Shown here piece by piece: positions 1 to 13,744 of a DNA stretch of 53,300 bases (positions are counted from its first letter, which is position 1; each line of letters begins with the position of its first letter). A program made the position numbers and the translations under genes. This stretch comes from Bigelowiella natans CCMP2755 (lineage: Eukaryota > Cercozoa > Chlorarachniophyceae). The notes beneath the pieces were generated by a model. That model did not search any database and had not been told where the DNA came from. It saw nothing but the letters and a program-made list of their open reading frames with translations. The DNA lies in assembly GCA_000320545.1 (NCBI GenBank), contig ADNK01002557.1, positions 1 through 53,300 of the forward strand. Reading direction: 5' to 3'.

Positions 1-22
1 AAAATCATTTTAAGATTCTGAG

Positions 23-341
23 ATGAAAGTGCGAGTAAAGAGTATCACGATAGACGATCTTATCAGCCCGCGGAAGAGTTCCCCCCCCGCCCCCCCCTCC
101 TCAACAACAACAACAACAACATCAGCAGCAGCATCATCATCAACAATTAATATTGCCACAACAAACGGTGGAATCAGTTCTAAAGGAGGCTCAAGCTTTG
201 CAGGTGCTGCTAGGCAGCATTAACAATTAATGATGATGATGATGATGTAGTTTGATGTTTGGTACTACTTGTTCAATTCGAAATAGCTAGTAGCTTGTAG
301 CTTGAGCAGCACCTGAGGATCTTCATAATATCTGCTACTAT

Positions 342-380
<39 letters not shown>

Positions 381-2017
381 TACTACTACCTACCTTCCAT
401 AACTGTTTTGTAAATAAAGAATACTGCTGTGCATAAGCGACAATCACACTATCATTTAATGATGCTGCTGCTGCTTCTACAAATTCTTGAAATTGTTGAA
501 TGAATGGATTCTATACATGTTGCTTGCTGTATTGAACCCTTTCTATTGATAAACTTGATGATATTATCCTAAGTTAGTACTACAAATAATACAGCATGAA
601 ATCATTATCATCATCATCATCAATCAGAGTCGTGTCAGTTCCTTGCCATACCAAGCAACAACAGCAGCAAATGGTCTATTATTGGACGATTCCCGTAGTC
701 ATCATCATCATCAGCATCACCACCACTCCTCCTCCTCCACCACCGCTGCTGACACAAATTCAAACGACGCAATACGGGAAATGAAGGACAGAATTAAGCA
801 CCTGGAAAAGTAGTTAGTTAGGAATTATTACAAGTATATTTATCATACTACTCTTATTGTCCCCTCTCTCGGAATGTATCATAGCAGAAGTAGTGTCATT
901 GTTATTATTTGATGGGGAGTTGTTCAATAAACAATGGGGAAAGTGGGAGGAGGAAAGAAGAAGAAGAAGAAGAAGAAGAAGAAGAAGAATACATTGAAAG
1001 AGAGAAAAAACGTATAATTAAGCTACTCTTTATCTCCCCTGAAAAGAAGATTATAGTACCAATAGCAGCGTGTAGATAATAAATTAAGAACGTTATAAGT
1101 GATATAATATTGTAATGGTGCTCTGTCATTATAATTATCATCATCATCATCATTACTATTATGATGTGTATTTGATTAATTACTAGGTTGGTGGAGATGT
1201 CACGTCCTCTTGCTGTTATGCACGCGGACACATTACTACCATTCCTTACTCAAAATACGCGTGTTTCTGCTGCTGCCCCCCCCTCTACTACTACTGCTGC
1301 TGCTGCTACTACTACTAGTACTAGTAGTAGCAAACAAAGAACAAGCACAGCTGCTGGTGAGTACAACTTTCTGCTGCTGTTTCTTCGATTTACTAATTTT
1401 TTCGTCTTATCATCACAATGGCATCATTTTCATCCTTTTTTTTAAATTTCTTGGCCTCTGAATTTAATTGCTAATCATTATGATATGCTAATCGTTCAAG
1501 TACTCTCTTTTGTCGTTGTTGTTGTTGTTGTTGTGTCCTCTCTTTATTATTTCCACAGCATTCAGCACCCATCCTTCCCCTCCTCCAGATGCTGCTGCCA
1601 CTACCACTGCTACGGATAGAATGAGTTTTTCCCCTTCTGTACCACCCTCGAGGGTTGATGATGACATAGAAGAAGGAAAAGGAGGAGGGGGGGAGAGAAC
1701 AGTATTATCATCATCATCAACCCCCCCCTCTTCGCTAAGGTTTTTTGTTGAAACTTCACCCCCACTGCTACCTACTGAGGCAAAAGAGAAAAATGAAAGA
1801 AACGGTGCTACAGCAGCAGCAGCAGCAGCAGCAGCAAAGGTGAATATATAATGATGCGGAGATAGAGGAGGAAAACAAAGACAGTAGGAAGAATTTAACC
1901 ACTTCCTTATTTACCCCTCCTGCTAAGTTTTCTAATGTTTGATCATCATCACCACCATCATCATCAACAACAACAACAATTACAACCTCCTCCATCTTTG
2001 ATAAGAAACAGATAGGG

Positions 2018-2049
<32 letters not shown>

Positions 2050-2340
2050 GTTAAGAGAAGTTGCAGATAAAACTGGAAGGAAAGAAGAAGGTAGTACAAG
2101 TACCAACACAGTAATTAAAATGCTACATCACAAAATAGTGAGTGAGGGGAAGTCCATTGAGCTAGAGTTAAGTATAATCGTATCAACGATTGACTACACT
2201 ACACTATGCCTTGACAACTAACTAAGATGTTCTTGCTGCTGCTGCTGCTGCTGAAACAACATATATTATATTCTATATTCAAACAGAACGAGTATCTGGT
2301 AATAAGAATGAAAACAGAGAGCCTAGTATTAACACTAATG

Positions 2341-2379
<39 letters not shown>

Positions 2380-2454
2380 ATCAGCAGCAGAAGTATTAGC
2401 AGGATCATCTTCAGGCAACAGTAATGATGTCATAGCAGCGGGAAAGAAGGAGTC

Positions 2455-2490
<36 letters not shown>

Positions 2491-3305
2491 TAAGAAGAGA
2501 GAGGGAGGGGAGGAGGAGGAAGAAGAGAGGAATATTGAGAGAATGAAACGAAATTCTTCTTCTTCTTCTTCTTCTTCTTTTGCAGTTAATACAAACAGCA
2601 ACCCTACGGCAAGCACAACCTCTCCTCCCCTCCCCCGAGGTAGCAGCATACCATCGCTGCCACAACCGGCAAAGGGGTCTTCTTCTTCTTCTTCTTCTAC
2701 TACTACTACTACTACTAGAACTCCTCTATTCCAGTTTAAAGCAGCACAGCCTCCTTCATCACTACAACCACCATCATCATCACCACCAGCTACTACTACT
2801 ACTACTACTACTACTGCTACTTCTAAAGAACACCATTTACTACCAAAAATCAAAACAACGACGTCAATGACGACAACCCCCGCACCCACTTCTATATTCA
2901 CCTTTGGGAGCGCTATAGGAGGAGGAGGAGGAGGAGAAGGAACCAGCGGCAGCAGCGGTGATGCAAAAGCAGCAGCAACAACAACAGGTAACAAACGCTA
3001 ATGCGATGATGTTGTAGTCGCTTACCACATTATGCTAGTATGTTGGAGGAGGAGGAGGAGGAAGAGGGGGAGGAAGAGGGGGATTCTCCTTTCTAGTGGA
3101 AAATAATAGGGTGATAACAGGCTGTGCTGTAATTTCCTCAACATCGTGGTGGTGTATGTATGTAGTAGAAGAGTAAACAGTAGACTCATCATCATCATCC
3201 AATAAATCCTAAATAAATCACACGAAGAGCTAGATCAGCACCTATCCAATAATAATAATAATAATAATAATCATAGTAACAATGATGATGTCCAAACACG
3301 ACAAT

Positions 3306-3339
<34 letters not shown>

Positions 3340-4696
3340 GTCTTTAAATTTGGCGCTGGTGCTGCTTCTTCTACAACTGGCGGGACAACGACAGCAAGTG
3401 GCCAAACACCCAAATTCACGTTTACCGGGGGGGGAGATACTGGTTTCAAGTTCGGGGCAGCAGCATCAGCAGTTAAGACAACAGCCAACATGATCGATGG
3501 AGGAGGAGGAGGAGGAATGCCTTCTTCTTCCACTACTCAATCGAGCGGGATTTTCTTCGGTGGCGGTGGTAAAGCTGATGCTAGTAGCACTGAGCAAGCA
3601 CAACCAACGTCGCCGTTTATGATCTCCTTTGGAAAGAAGCAGCAGCAACAAGGAGCTGTAGGCGCCAGTAGTCCTTCTACTACTACCACCACCACCAGTA
3701 GTAGTAGTAGTAACCCCTTTGGAGTTATTACTCATAGTGCCACACTACCATCTCCATCATCGTCCTCATTTTCCTTCGGTAGTAGTAGTAGTACCCAGCA
3801 GCAGACAAAGCCCCCCCCCCTTCCCTTCGGTGGAGGCAGCAGCAGCACATTCTCTTTTGGAAATAATAACAATAATAATAACCAGGGACAAAAAGTACTA
3901 CAATCGTCGCCTCCTCATAAAGTAGGAACCAATGATAATAACCACGGTTTTTCTCCCTTTCGAGGGCAGCATCAGTCAGGTATAGAAAAATAACTGATTT
4001 TTCGGAATGCTAATAAATATTAGTAATTAATGAAGTTTCGTGAATATTTAGTTTACTAGATTAAATGAAACAAATTATCTGTGTCTTCTTTTTTTGGATG
4101 GATAATGCGTAGCGCAAGGGCACGTACTTCTAATTTTCATTTTTTCAATATTTGCCTAAAGATGTGATGATTCGAATTGGCAGCGATCGATCAATCACCC
4201 ACAATTTCAAAAAATCAGAATATTTCTATTTTTCTTCTCAGTAATCTTGCAAACCCCGTTTTTATCATCATTTGTCTCTTAATATGTTGTTGTTGTTTGT
4301 TGTTGTTGTTGTTGCCATAATTAGTAGGCATGACTTTTGGCGGATTTCAAGGCGGCCAGAATAGTTTCGCAGCAGCAGCATCAGCATCAGGTTAGCAGCC
4401 GGCAACAAACTAATATATTTAACACATATTTGCCTTCCCCCCCCCCCCCTCTCTCTCTTTTAAATAATATGGTTGTCATGCCTTGTGTGAGAAATATGAG
4501 TAAATAGATGCTATTATGGTTTGTGCTCTCATCAATTATAATTTATTCATTAGGTAATGCTAATTCTGGGTTCAATCTTCCGGGAGGATCTATGGGAACG
4601 TCAGCTACTTCTTCATTCAATTTTGGAACAAATATCAAGGCGGATGAGCAAGTAACGACAGGCAGAAAGCATCTCAGAGCTCGGCGCCGTCGATAA
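23..4696 (+). CDS. FG-repeat nucleoporin, nuclear-basket (Nup153/Nup1/Nup136) type
   Basis: Nine exons join with consistent phases: 23-203, 578-809, 1187-1356, 1559-1839, 2012-2090, 2379-2987, 3341-3979, 4328-4390 and 4554-4696, giving 798 residues. The C-terminal half carries scattered FG motifs (FQF, FTFG, FKFG, FSFG, FNFG) in Ser/Thr/Gly/Gln-rich disordered sequence, the hallmark of nucleoporins that bind transport receptors in the pore. The last residues read GRKHLRARRRR, closely matching the conserved basic C-terminal tail of Nup153-type basket nucleoporins. The N-terminal half is low complexity with one short charged helix (DAIREMKDRIKHLEK). Homopolymers such as an 11-Met run near 2456 are translated microsatellites. 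An in-frame TAA at 11-13 supports the ATG at 23, but the gene could begin further left. The last three exons all follow phase-1 introns. The FG and tail assignment is firm; the N-terminal exons are less so. Confidence 0.82.
2347..2377. repeat. (TA)n microsatellite against a 3' splice site
   Basis: An uninterrupted TA run ends directly in the AG acceptor of the nucleoporin exon that starts at 2379. Confidence 0.9.
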
Positions 4697-5725
4697 TATG
4701 TTTACAATTCAACAGATGCCCTTCTATATGCTCCGATTAGTTGATCACCTCACGGCGTGTGTGGCATCTGCACAATCAAATTGGGAACAATATCACGAAC
4801 TCGAATATACATGCACATATGAGATGGATGTAATGAATGTTTAAATTCTTTCAATTGTCATCCTAATGTAGCTGTATAATGCTGCGGCTACCGCACTGTC
4901 AATTGCTAATGTTGTGTCTATCGGTTTCAGCAATCACGTGCGTATATATATGCGTGTTTCGTGCTAGTGTGTGGAAAAGCATGCATATCATCTATCATAA
5001 CTCCGTCAAACCTGTAACACGTCGCGATAATGAGCATTCCAAAGCTTTATTTTGCGTGCACAATGTCCTCCAGGACTTCTTCGCAACCATTGGGTGCCAC
5101 GCTCGCGCTACGAACAGCCACATCATCGGTTTTATTCACGCGTCAATGCAAAATGACGTGTCATGTTGGGTGCTGTCGCACGCGCATCCGAGCTAGCGAG
5201 CAGCACAGCAGAGTATTCATTCCTTTTCAGCTGCTGGCGCAAGCTAGCAAGCAGGCATTTGGCGGTGTTTTCCCCATCCATCCTGTCAGCCAATTAATTC
5301 CGTACGTAGTTCACATTCTTAGCATGCAAGTGTGCGAGCTGTCAGCGCAATTGAGCAAATCTGGAAATGATACATGTCTTCCATTGCGCCACACATGTCA
5401 CAATCTAGCAATGTGCGCGGCGTCTTATCTGTGCGTTGTCTGCGCGACATGTGGCAACGCTCGCAATAACTGCAACGAACGCATCATTAATTCGAAATTA
5501 TAACTCCTTCCGGTATTTTTATATTGATTTTCTGGATTACTTTTCACTCATTTTTATTCCTACATATCATGTCAAACCGCGAATTGTATGAATAATTCAT
5601 ATTGAGGGTTTTTTTGCTCTACGCTGCTTTTGAGCAAAAGATGATTATTATGGCTCCATGCTGATTTTGGTGGTGTGCAGCAGCAAAAGATAATGATTAT
5701 TATGGCTCCATGATTAAAAAATTAC

Positions 5726-5764
<39 letters not shown>

Positions 5765-5887
5765 TCATCTGAGATCATAGAAAGTAGTTGTGCTGTGCTT
5801 TGAAATCTCCACATGTAATGCCTAGTCATATCAAGCACAACCCAACTGAGCGATTAACTCAAGAGAAATCAAAGTCTTGTTCATTAT
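4697..5887. other. Intergenic region between convergent genes
   Basis: No gene is supported. From about 4740 to 5500 the sequence has the low-microsatellite, TGCG/CTAG-rich composition seen in other gaps of the window. The open frame at 5030-5503 is Cys/Ala-rich with no motif and I do not call it. Near 5633-5712 a short block ending in TTATTATGGCTCCATG occurs twice in tandem, followed by a (TC)n run at about 5728-5762, just beyond the 3' end of the AMSH gene. Confidence 0.6.
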
Positions 5888-6773
5888 TTAACAGCTATCA
5901 CTATGTATTACGTTCCGATATAAAGACCCTGGCTGAGGATGCTCATGAAAGCTGATATCATATTAATAATAACGGTAAATATAATTATTGAATTAGAGAG
6001 TGTTAGTCACTTTGGAAAAAAAAAAGAATATAACCCTGATTTGTTGCAAGAAGATAACACGCTCAAACCTCGATCAGTTAGGGAAAATATCCCCTCTGTA
6101 CGTCTGGATTGGCAAACAAGAAAGAAAGAAAGAGAAAACAATAATAATGCATGGTGTTAGAGGAATAGGTGACAACAACAACAACAACAACAACACGATG
6201 GCAATGCTGGTGATGATTGGGTAGATTAAAGTCTGCTATCAATAGCAATAGATGATAGTAGTGGTGTTGATGGTGGTGAGACTGTAGTAGCCTGTAGCAT
6301 ATCAAGAGGTTGCAACTCTCCTGCTGATTTGCACAATGATGACATAGTAGCTCGTTGATAATAATTGTGATTTGCATGATGATGGTACAGTGCAGTTGTC
6401 AATAAGTGGTTTAACATGGCGCTCTATTATATGTGTTGTTGTTGCTGCTGCTGTTGTTGTTGTTGAGCCTCCTCCTCCCCCCTCCTCTCTCCTACTACAA
6501 TCTACTGCCTGACTATTTGCCTACCTATACCTACCTACACCTCTCCTAGTTTACAAAGGAAAGATGCTATTGTTGTTACCTTCTATCTGTAGGAGCCATA
6601 ACGATGGCAATAGCCTCCGGCATCATCACCTTTGTTAGTTATTAATTAATATAACTACTACTAGTAGTGATAGTTGAATAGGAGGGGAGGAGGAGGAGGA
6701 GGGACATAGTAGGGAAAAACCACCAGCACCACCAGCACCCTTTTGTTCCCTCTTTCTCTTGTAGTACTTACTA

Positions 6774-6808
<35 letters not shown>

Positions 6809-6979
6809 CCTGGTACGAAAATTGTGTGTGTAGATCGATAGAAGAGAGAAAACAAGCTTGAGAAGGATGCGTGTGTATCCATCCTAGAGTCAACAAATTC
6901 TTCGATTCTTGCAATTCTGATGAAAAAGAATAATATGATGATGCTCATGATGATGATGTGAAAATGAAATATATTTAGG

Positions 6980-7019
<40 letters not shown>

Positions 7020-7097
7020 TGTTAAAATGCTATTCTGAACGATAAACAGCAACGGTGCTACGAGATGAGTGCTTGAATATGAAGTATTGCACACACA

Positions 7098-7149
<52 letters not shown>

Positions 7150-7168
7150 AATATGTATATATATCAAT

Positions 7169-7208
<40 letters not shown>

Positions 7209-7291
7209 TGTGCATTAAACATTGCGTATATACTTTTCCCACTTCTAGGGTACTGCCAAAGATTAATATTACTCGATGCCGTTGTGATTTA

Positions 7292-7330
<39 letters not shown>

Positions 7331-7575
7331 GTAACCAATAAGTTTCTCTTCTCCCATGGTTGTGGTTGTATTCGCTGTTCCCGACTTTATGGATGATGAT
7401 TATGACAAAAATTGAACCATCTTAATCATCAAAATTGATCAACGATAACAACAAAATATTTACTCTTGGTAGGTTGTCATTTATAAAGGAACGGGAATAA
7501 AATAATTCAAATCTTCCAGTAGTAATAAGTAGAAAGAAGCAGCTTTATTATAATCATGCGTTGGTTGTTAAACCA

Positions 7576-7606
<31 letters not shown>

Positions 7607-7714
7607 CACTCCACAGTGCTGATTGAATGTGTGATTAAATTATCACCTACCTGCTGTGGAAGAACGACGGCTGTGATGTCGAATCGGTTGTTCTTCAATG
7701 CTCCACATAGTATC

Positions 7715-7756
<42 letters not shown>

Positions 7757-9870
7757 TGAGTAGTCCAAAAGGATGGATGCATGATGATATCGGTATGATA
7801 CGACACCGAATTGTAAATAAGAGATAAATAATATGAACAATAGCAGTGGAAGTGCTACCATTATTTTTGTTATCATTATAGCACTGGTACACTGGTACTA
7901 CTACTATTACTACTACTATCATACATCAGTGTTTATTATTATAGCTATTCTAGCAGTGAGTAGTAGAACATAGTCAATGATAATAATAGTACCACAGGTT
8001 TCCTTATCATTCCGTGTATTTCTCTCGGCATACCTATGTTGATCCATTAGTATTACTGAGAAAGATGATAAGCATAATTATATAATAATAACAAATAACA
8101 ACACTACTAATGTAGTAGGTTAATCATAAGAACCATTAATAAGGAGAACAAAGAACAGATTCAGATTGATAATCTAATCCTCCCATGCAACAATATACGG
8201 CACCAACTCACTTCATAAATTTCTTCGTGAGGTCAGCTGCCATCCGAATCCGTCTAAGGTTGAAAAAGGAACCTGCTTTTCTTCCTATACTGCTGCTGCT
8301 GCTGCTGCTGGTGTTTTTCGAATTACTACTTTGAGTAGTTTTTTTAGTAAATAAATCCCCATAAGGTGATGATGATGATGATGATGATGATTTTGCCATT
8401 GATGACGAAGAGGATTTCTTCGGACTGACGTCACTACTCAGGTGTCTGTTAGCGTTATTATTCTTCATTTGCGTTAGTTTACTGGGAGCTCGCAATAGAG
8501 CGAATCTGTTGTTTGTAGAAGAATAACAAGTGAAAATAGCGAGGAGACAAGCAAAGAGTTACGAGTAGTATATGGCTAAGTGTAAGTTTTAGTATAATAA
8601 ATTGTTGGGCATAGTGCGAATATATCGATGCTTTGCCTTACTTGTCTACGAGGACATTATCATCATTATTATGTTCTTTTGTTGATTGAGCTTTCTTGAG
8701 GTCATCATGTTGAGATGGCGATGCTGTTGAAGAAGATCCATTAAGCATATGTAGCTTCGTAGTCATCATCTGTGTGGAGAGAAATAAAAGTCGCTCATCT
8801 ACTTGTTCACAACCGGCAATTCTACTCTCACTCAACCACCTTTGAGGAATCCAGCACTACTCCATGAGTTGTAGTTTCATGAGCGAGTGATGTCTGCCCC
8901 GCACTACGACGACTACTACTACTACTACTACTCACATATTTTGCGCTTATGACCTTTTTTTACAAAGTGTAGGATTAATCAATAGAGCAGAATCAGGACT
9001 CTATAACCCAATAATTTTGCATATTTTTCGAAGATAATGTATTCTTAGATGCTGCTCTTTATTACCGCACGAAGATCCTTAATTTTTGTAAGAGCCTGTT
9101 CAAAAAGTAAGTGCACGTCTGAATATTCTCTTCCTCCTCCGAGCTAAATTATATCCGAAGCTGCATGTTTGAAATACCTTATTGCATAGTCGTTTGTATT
9201 TATGTTTTTCCGGTTGGTATGTCTTCGAATTGAAGCTGACAAGTTATCAATCTTTGTTTAGAAACTGTAGCTCTTAGAATATTCCTACCCACAATTATTC
9301 CTTAGCCCTCCCTTCACACAATTTTGGGCCCACACGATCACATAGAGGTAGTTAAGCTTTGTAAACTTTATTGAACAATTATCCGAAATCTTTCCTTCCC
9401 CTTATTATTATTCTATCCCCTCTTTCTTATTACGAATTGTGCGACGCAATCACATAGAGGTAAAGCTTTGCAAACTTTTTCAGCTGAACATATGCACGTT
9501 CTTCATCTTTCTCTTCAAGATACTGCGTAGCCTGAGAATCTAATATAGAAAATTAACATCTGAAAAATAGTGAAGTGGTTGTATTGTAGCAGTCTGCATG
9601 GGATAAAATTATGCTTTGTTTAGCTTACGAAGCATAGAGGCCATGCGGTAATAGCGTAGGATGGAAGTTGAATGATGGACAACCTGAATCAATGTTTTAA
9701 TTATCTATCAAGTTATCCTCGAAGAATAAGGAAATAAGACTTGAGATGTCGAATAATTGATTTTAAGGAAGTACCGTATACACCTCAGCCTGCTTGTCTA
9801 GGTCCTTGAGAAAGCCTTCTGGTCCTCCATCATTATTGATGCTTTGGGCACTATGATAATCCCTTGCCAT
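5888..9870 (-). CDS. AMSH/STAMBP-type JAMM-domain K63-linkage deubiquitinase
   Basis: Minus-strand gene. Exons 9784-9870 (ATG at 9870) and 9434-9531 encode an N-terminal helical segment resembling the MIT-like/USP8-dimer region of AMSH ([19 protein letters not shown]). Exons between about 8642 and 9140 are uncertain. The catalytic half is clear: 8212-8505, 7993-8033, 7651-7715, 7336-7384, 6810-6916, 6580-6629, 6035-6103 and 5888-5951, all phase-compatible. It contains ETCGILCG with the catalytic Glu, the zinc motif [14 protein letters not shown] (HxHP plus Asp), [12 protein letters not shown], and SSC followed by GFHEH, the Cys/His ligands of the second zinc site typical of AMSH. The family cleaves K63-linked ubiquitin on endosomal cargo. 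The protein stops soon after GFHEH, a little shorter than metazoan AMSH. The linker near 8210-8505 is Ser-rich. A 20-residue Ser/Lys stretch there comes from translated microsatellites. Confidence 0.92.
7099..7325. repeat. (CT)n-(CA)n and (TA)n microsatellites inside an AMSH intron
   Basis: A CT run passes into a CA run at 7099-7149. TA runs follow at about 7172-7201 and 7293-7325. All lie in the intron between the AMSH exons at 7336-7384 and 6810-6916. Confidence 0.9.
9300..9480 (-). repeat. Diverged tandem duplication of the end of an AMSH exon
   Basis: The block ATCACATAGAGGTA followed by AAGCTTTG and AAACTTT occurs at about 9340-9372 and again at about 9450-9479. The second copy lies in the predicted exon 9434-9531. 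The first copy carries small indels and lies downstream, in the predicted intron. It looks like a decayed duplicate of the 3' part of this exon. Confidence 0.65.
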
Positions 9871-10619
9871 CCCCACCTCACGAACAGTTTTACAGTGGTA
9901 TTTGCAGCCAGCCACAATGTTAAAGTTAAACAAGTGGGGGGAGGGGCATATTGTTTATGGGATATGTGCTCTCTTGTGCACAAACAAAATTTATTAGATC
10001 TGACTCGTATTGTATCATTACCGGTATTATCATTGTTGTATGGCTATTACACAAGAAACACAGGGGAATATTTCCCTGCGACACACAGAACAACATGCTT
10101 ATTAATGAACACACAGATGCTCACACATATACGGTGTGTGATACGTGTGTATTCTGATGTAGCCAGCAATTATTGGTACAATTAGGAAAATATTAATCCA
10201 CAATATATGTAAGTAAAACTACAATGAAACTATAAAATAAGAGCACCTTAGGACGATATGATCCGACCCATAAAACATTGAATAGCAGTAGAAACAGCAT
10301 AAAACATCGTAATAATAATAATAATAATTCCAAGAATTATAATTATAATAATAGCAATACTCTCTCCCTCCCTCCCTCCCTCCTCCTCCTCGGAGTTACT
10401 GATAAAAAAAGGAACATCATGAGTCACGTACACGCCTTGTTCGAAGTATGGACTCCTCGAAGAGGCACCCAGCAGGCAGCATCATCACCCTCTGACGATC
10501 ATGATCACGAATCAGTATTACCACTTTTATATTATTCTTTTGCTACCCTTCCCTCATCACGCCCCCCCGCTGCTGCTGCTATATGGAACAAGATTATTCC
10601 GTAATAATCTACTACGAAG
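9871..10619. other. Divergent promoter region between AMSH and the next gene
   Basis: The AMSH start (9870, -) and the first supported codon of the next gene (10620, +) face away from each other. No RNA gene or clear promoter motif is visible. Open plus-strand frames at 10278-10604 and 10583-10816 could hold an extra 5' exon of the downstream gene, but I found no splice connection that settles this. Simple repeats (TAA, TCCC) occur at 10310-10390. Confidence 0.5.
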
Positions 10620-11141
10620 ATGATGGCCGTATTGCTATGGCTGCCGTTGCAACAAGGACTATGTCAGCAGTGCATCACACCTCCTTCCAAAAATTCGATG
10701 CAATCATCATCCATGGCGCCTCCTCCTCCTCCTCCTCCTCCTCCTTCTTCAAAGGCAATGTTGCTGACCCAGAACAACCCAACGATGATGATCGCAGTAG
10801 CATCATCCCCCGGTGAGATAGTTAACCACGAAGAAGAAGCAAAAGAAGAATCAGGGGAGGGAGAAGAAAGAACTGGAGGAGATAGCAATGGAAACAATCA
10901 CGATCCGTACTCCTCCCAGCAGCAGCAGCATCACCACCAGCAGCAGCAACGACAGATGATACAATTCAGTAATGATCAAACAGATGATCCATATCTTTAT
11001 CGCTTTTCTTCTCGTCCTATTTCTCCTCATCCTCTGCATCAATATTATGATGGGAGAAACCATGATGACCCCAAGGCAAGAAGCAGCCAGACTCTTCAAC
11101 TTAATAACCCTTTCACAGGTATCTAAATTTGTATGCGAACA

Positions 11142-11192
<51 letters not shown>

Positions 11193-11240
11193 ATGCACAC
11201 ACAAATGTACACACATGCACAAAGTTGTCCACTAGGAGGG

Positions 11241-11290
<50 letters not shown>

Positions 11291-12098
11291 CACCTATGTA
11301 TGCGTAGGTGTGTGTGTGTGTGTGTGTGTGTTGATATGTGTCTAAACACCCTAGTAATTGCGGCAATAGCAATCAAACGACACCAGCCGCCAATGACCTT
11401 TACAATTCTCAACGAAATTCACCTTTTTTTTCCATTTTTTTTTAGACGGCCGTAGACGACCTAAGTTGTACAATAACGCTAGAGGAAGAAGAAACACTCG
11501 AAATATAGTCGAAAAGGTTAGTTGGAGTAAATATGTATAATAAGGAGTTAAACAATATGATTAAATGATTTTATCACGCGAAGATAGCGCATATTACATT
11601 TACATGGTACATATGCATTCGCTACAGCTGCAAATGAGAGATGTTGTTCGTTCTCGGTTTGATGATAGACACCAAGGCATTTAGTCTTCAACCGGAATGA
11701 TAAAGATGAAAACAACAAGAAACGACAGATGTAAGAAGAACACGCCACTTCAAGATACGACGACAGTGATAGTATTTTGAATAGACAACAGAAATTAGCA
11801 TATGATACATGACTCACCCTAATACTGCTACTACTAACTACTCTACCAGAAGGCAAAAGCAAATTGAATTGGAAAATATGTGGTTTGATGAGTACAAAGA
11901 GGAATTAAAAAGAGAAGAACAACACCAGGAGGAGGTATCAGATCATGGACCAGAGTGGATACCTGATCCTGATGTGAGTACTACTAATTCGTCTGTCGAT
12001 TCGACGTAACATATAACTAACTACAACAAACAACAATGAATGAATGAAGAATCCGATGTGAGTACCTCAACAACCAATACACAGACGCAACAACAATA

Positions 12099-12130
<32 letters not shown>

Positions 12131-13112
12131 AATGATTATGGTGGCGGTATTTGTGCATTGTTTAAGAAGCTCTTAATTCCTGATGTAATAATGTATTCAA
12201 GAGACCTTTTGCTATGAATCTACATTTTAATGATTATATGTTATTTCGCATCTCCCATCTCCCATCATCATCATCATCATTATCATCATCCATTTCTAGG
12301 ATCCTGCGGTATACAATTGGAACCCAAATATACCAACAGGCAAAGGTACTTTGATAAAAAAAAAGTACTAGGCTGCATGATGAAAATCATACTGATGTAT
12401 AAATAAATTACGTAGTATCAGTAATATGGGGAGGGGGTTTATGTATGGGTTGATGATACCACCTATCGTATTGAGAGTCATAATAATTCATTCGAAAGCA
12501 TTGTACTTATCTATGAGATTCATCCTTCAAAATACCTTTTTTCTATTTGTATATTTTTTTTGTTTTATGAGAATTCGTTCATGTAATGAATTATAGCCTA
12601 CGACTGATACTTACTGATTTATGATGACATGTCCGTTGTTCAAACCACTCACTTCCCGTTGCCAACAAAATTCTTGTTGTGTTCGTCGTCGTCGTCGTGT
12701 TTATTATTAGAGGAACGTACCGTGCAGGACATGCAGGAAGGTGAAGTCATTCGAATCCAAGGTCCTGATGGAAAACCAATGATTGCAGCTGGCAAATACG
12801 AGTACGTTAAATACCGACCGATAACTTATTACAAATATGTCATAGACCCAAGATACTACTACTACTAATTAAAAAAATAGCAACACTCCTTCTCATCTTC
12901 ATACACAAAAAAGTTAAGACCTCCAACGACGCAGAATATGTCTTACAATCAATATAACTTGAATCATCTTTTCTACTCGCAGAGTATATGCCCGTCCATT
13001 AAAGGATAGGATGGAAGCAACAAGGAGCACGCCAAGAGGTAGTAGTAACAACTAAGTCAATGTTGTTAAAAATGGTTGTCTAAGCAGTAACAACTGTATG
13101 CGAAGGATCCAC

Positions 13113-13150
<38 letters not shown>

Positions 13151-13684
13151 TATCATAATAATAATAACAATAATAATAATAATAATAATCATCATCGTGT
13201 TGGCAGATACGAAGAAGTTTCATCCTTAGGCTACAAAGAGAATAGAGTTCTCGATTCCTCACTATTTAGAATATGCATGCAATGCATGTCGTTGCTTTCC
13301 ACTTCAACTAAACTACTACTGCTACTGCTACTACTACTACTACTATATTATTAGTAAATGGTGTTCCAGTTTCACTCCACATAGATCCCACAGAATTAAT
13401 GCCGTAAGTTTTAAATACATAAATGAAGATCTGTTTAATACAGAGAGCAGAAAAGATTGCATTATGTAAAATTATAGCCAATGAGGAGGCGTATCGTACT
13501 CAAGATAGACATCGAAAGAACAAACAATCTGCATCCATACTTCATTCATCCATCGAAAAGCTTAAGATTAACAATATCACTGCAGGCGAAGATTTAGCAG
13601 CGCAGAGGAAGATAAAATGCACGGAAAATTTGTACAGGTGGTAGTCTCATCTCTCGAAGAGAATACACTACGAATATAATGTAT

Positions 13685-13744
<60 letters not shown>

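Noticed and set aside
2335-2994. 219-codon minus-strand open frame
   Set aside because: It mirrors the nucleoporin exon; its composition is translated microsatellites and poly-Val, and the plus strand gives FG motifs with matching splice phases.
4879-5503. Two overlapping plus-strand frames of 105 and 157 codons
   Set aside because: Cys/Ala/His-rich without motifs, in sequence with the intergenic composition seen elsewhere; no splice context.
13637-13644. Stop codon just after ENLYRW as the end of the helical-repeat gene
   Set aside because: A GTGGTA donor precedes it and the next exon (13903) continues in phase into five further compatible exons.
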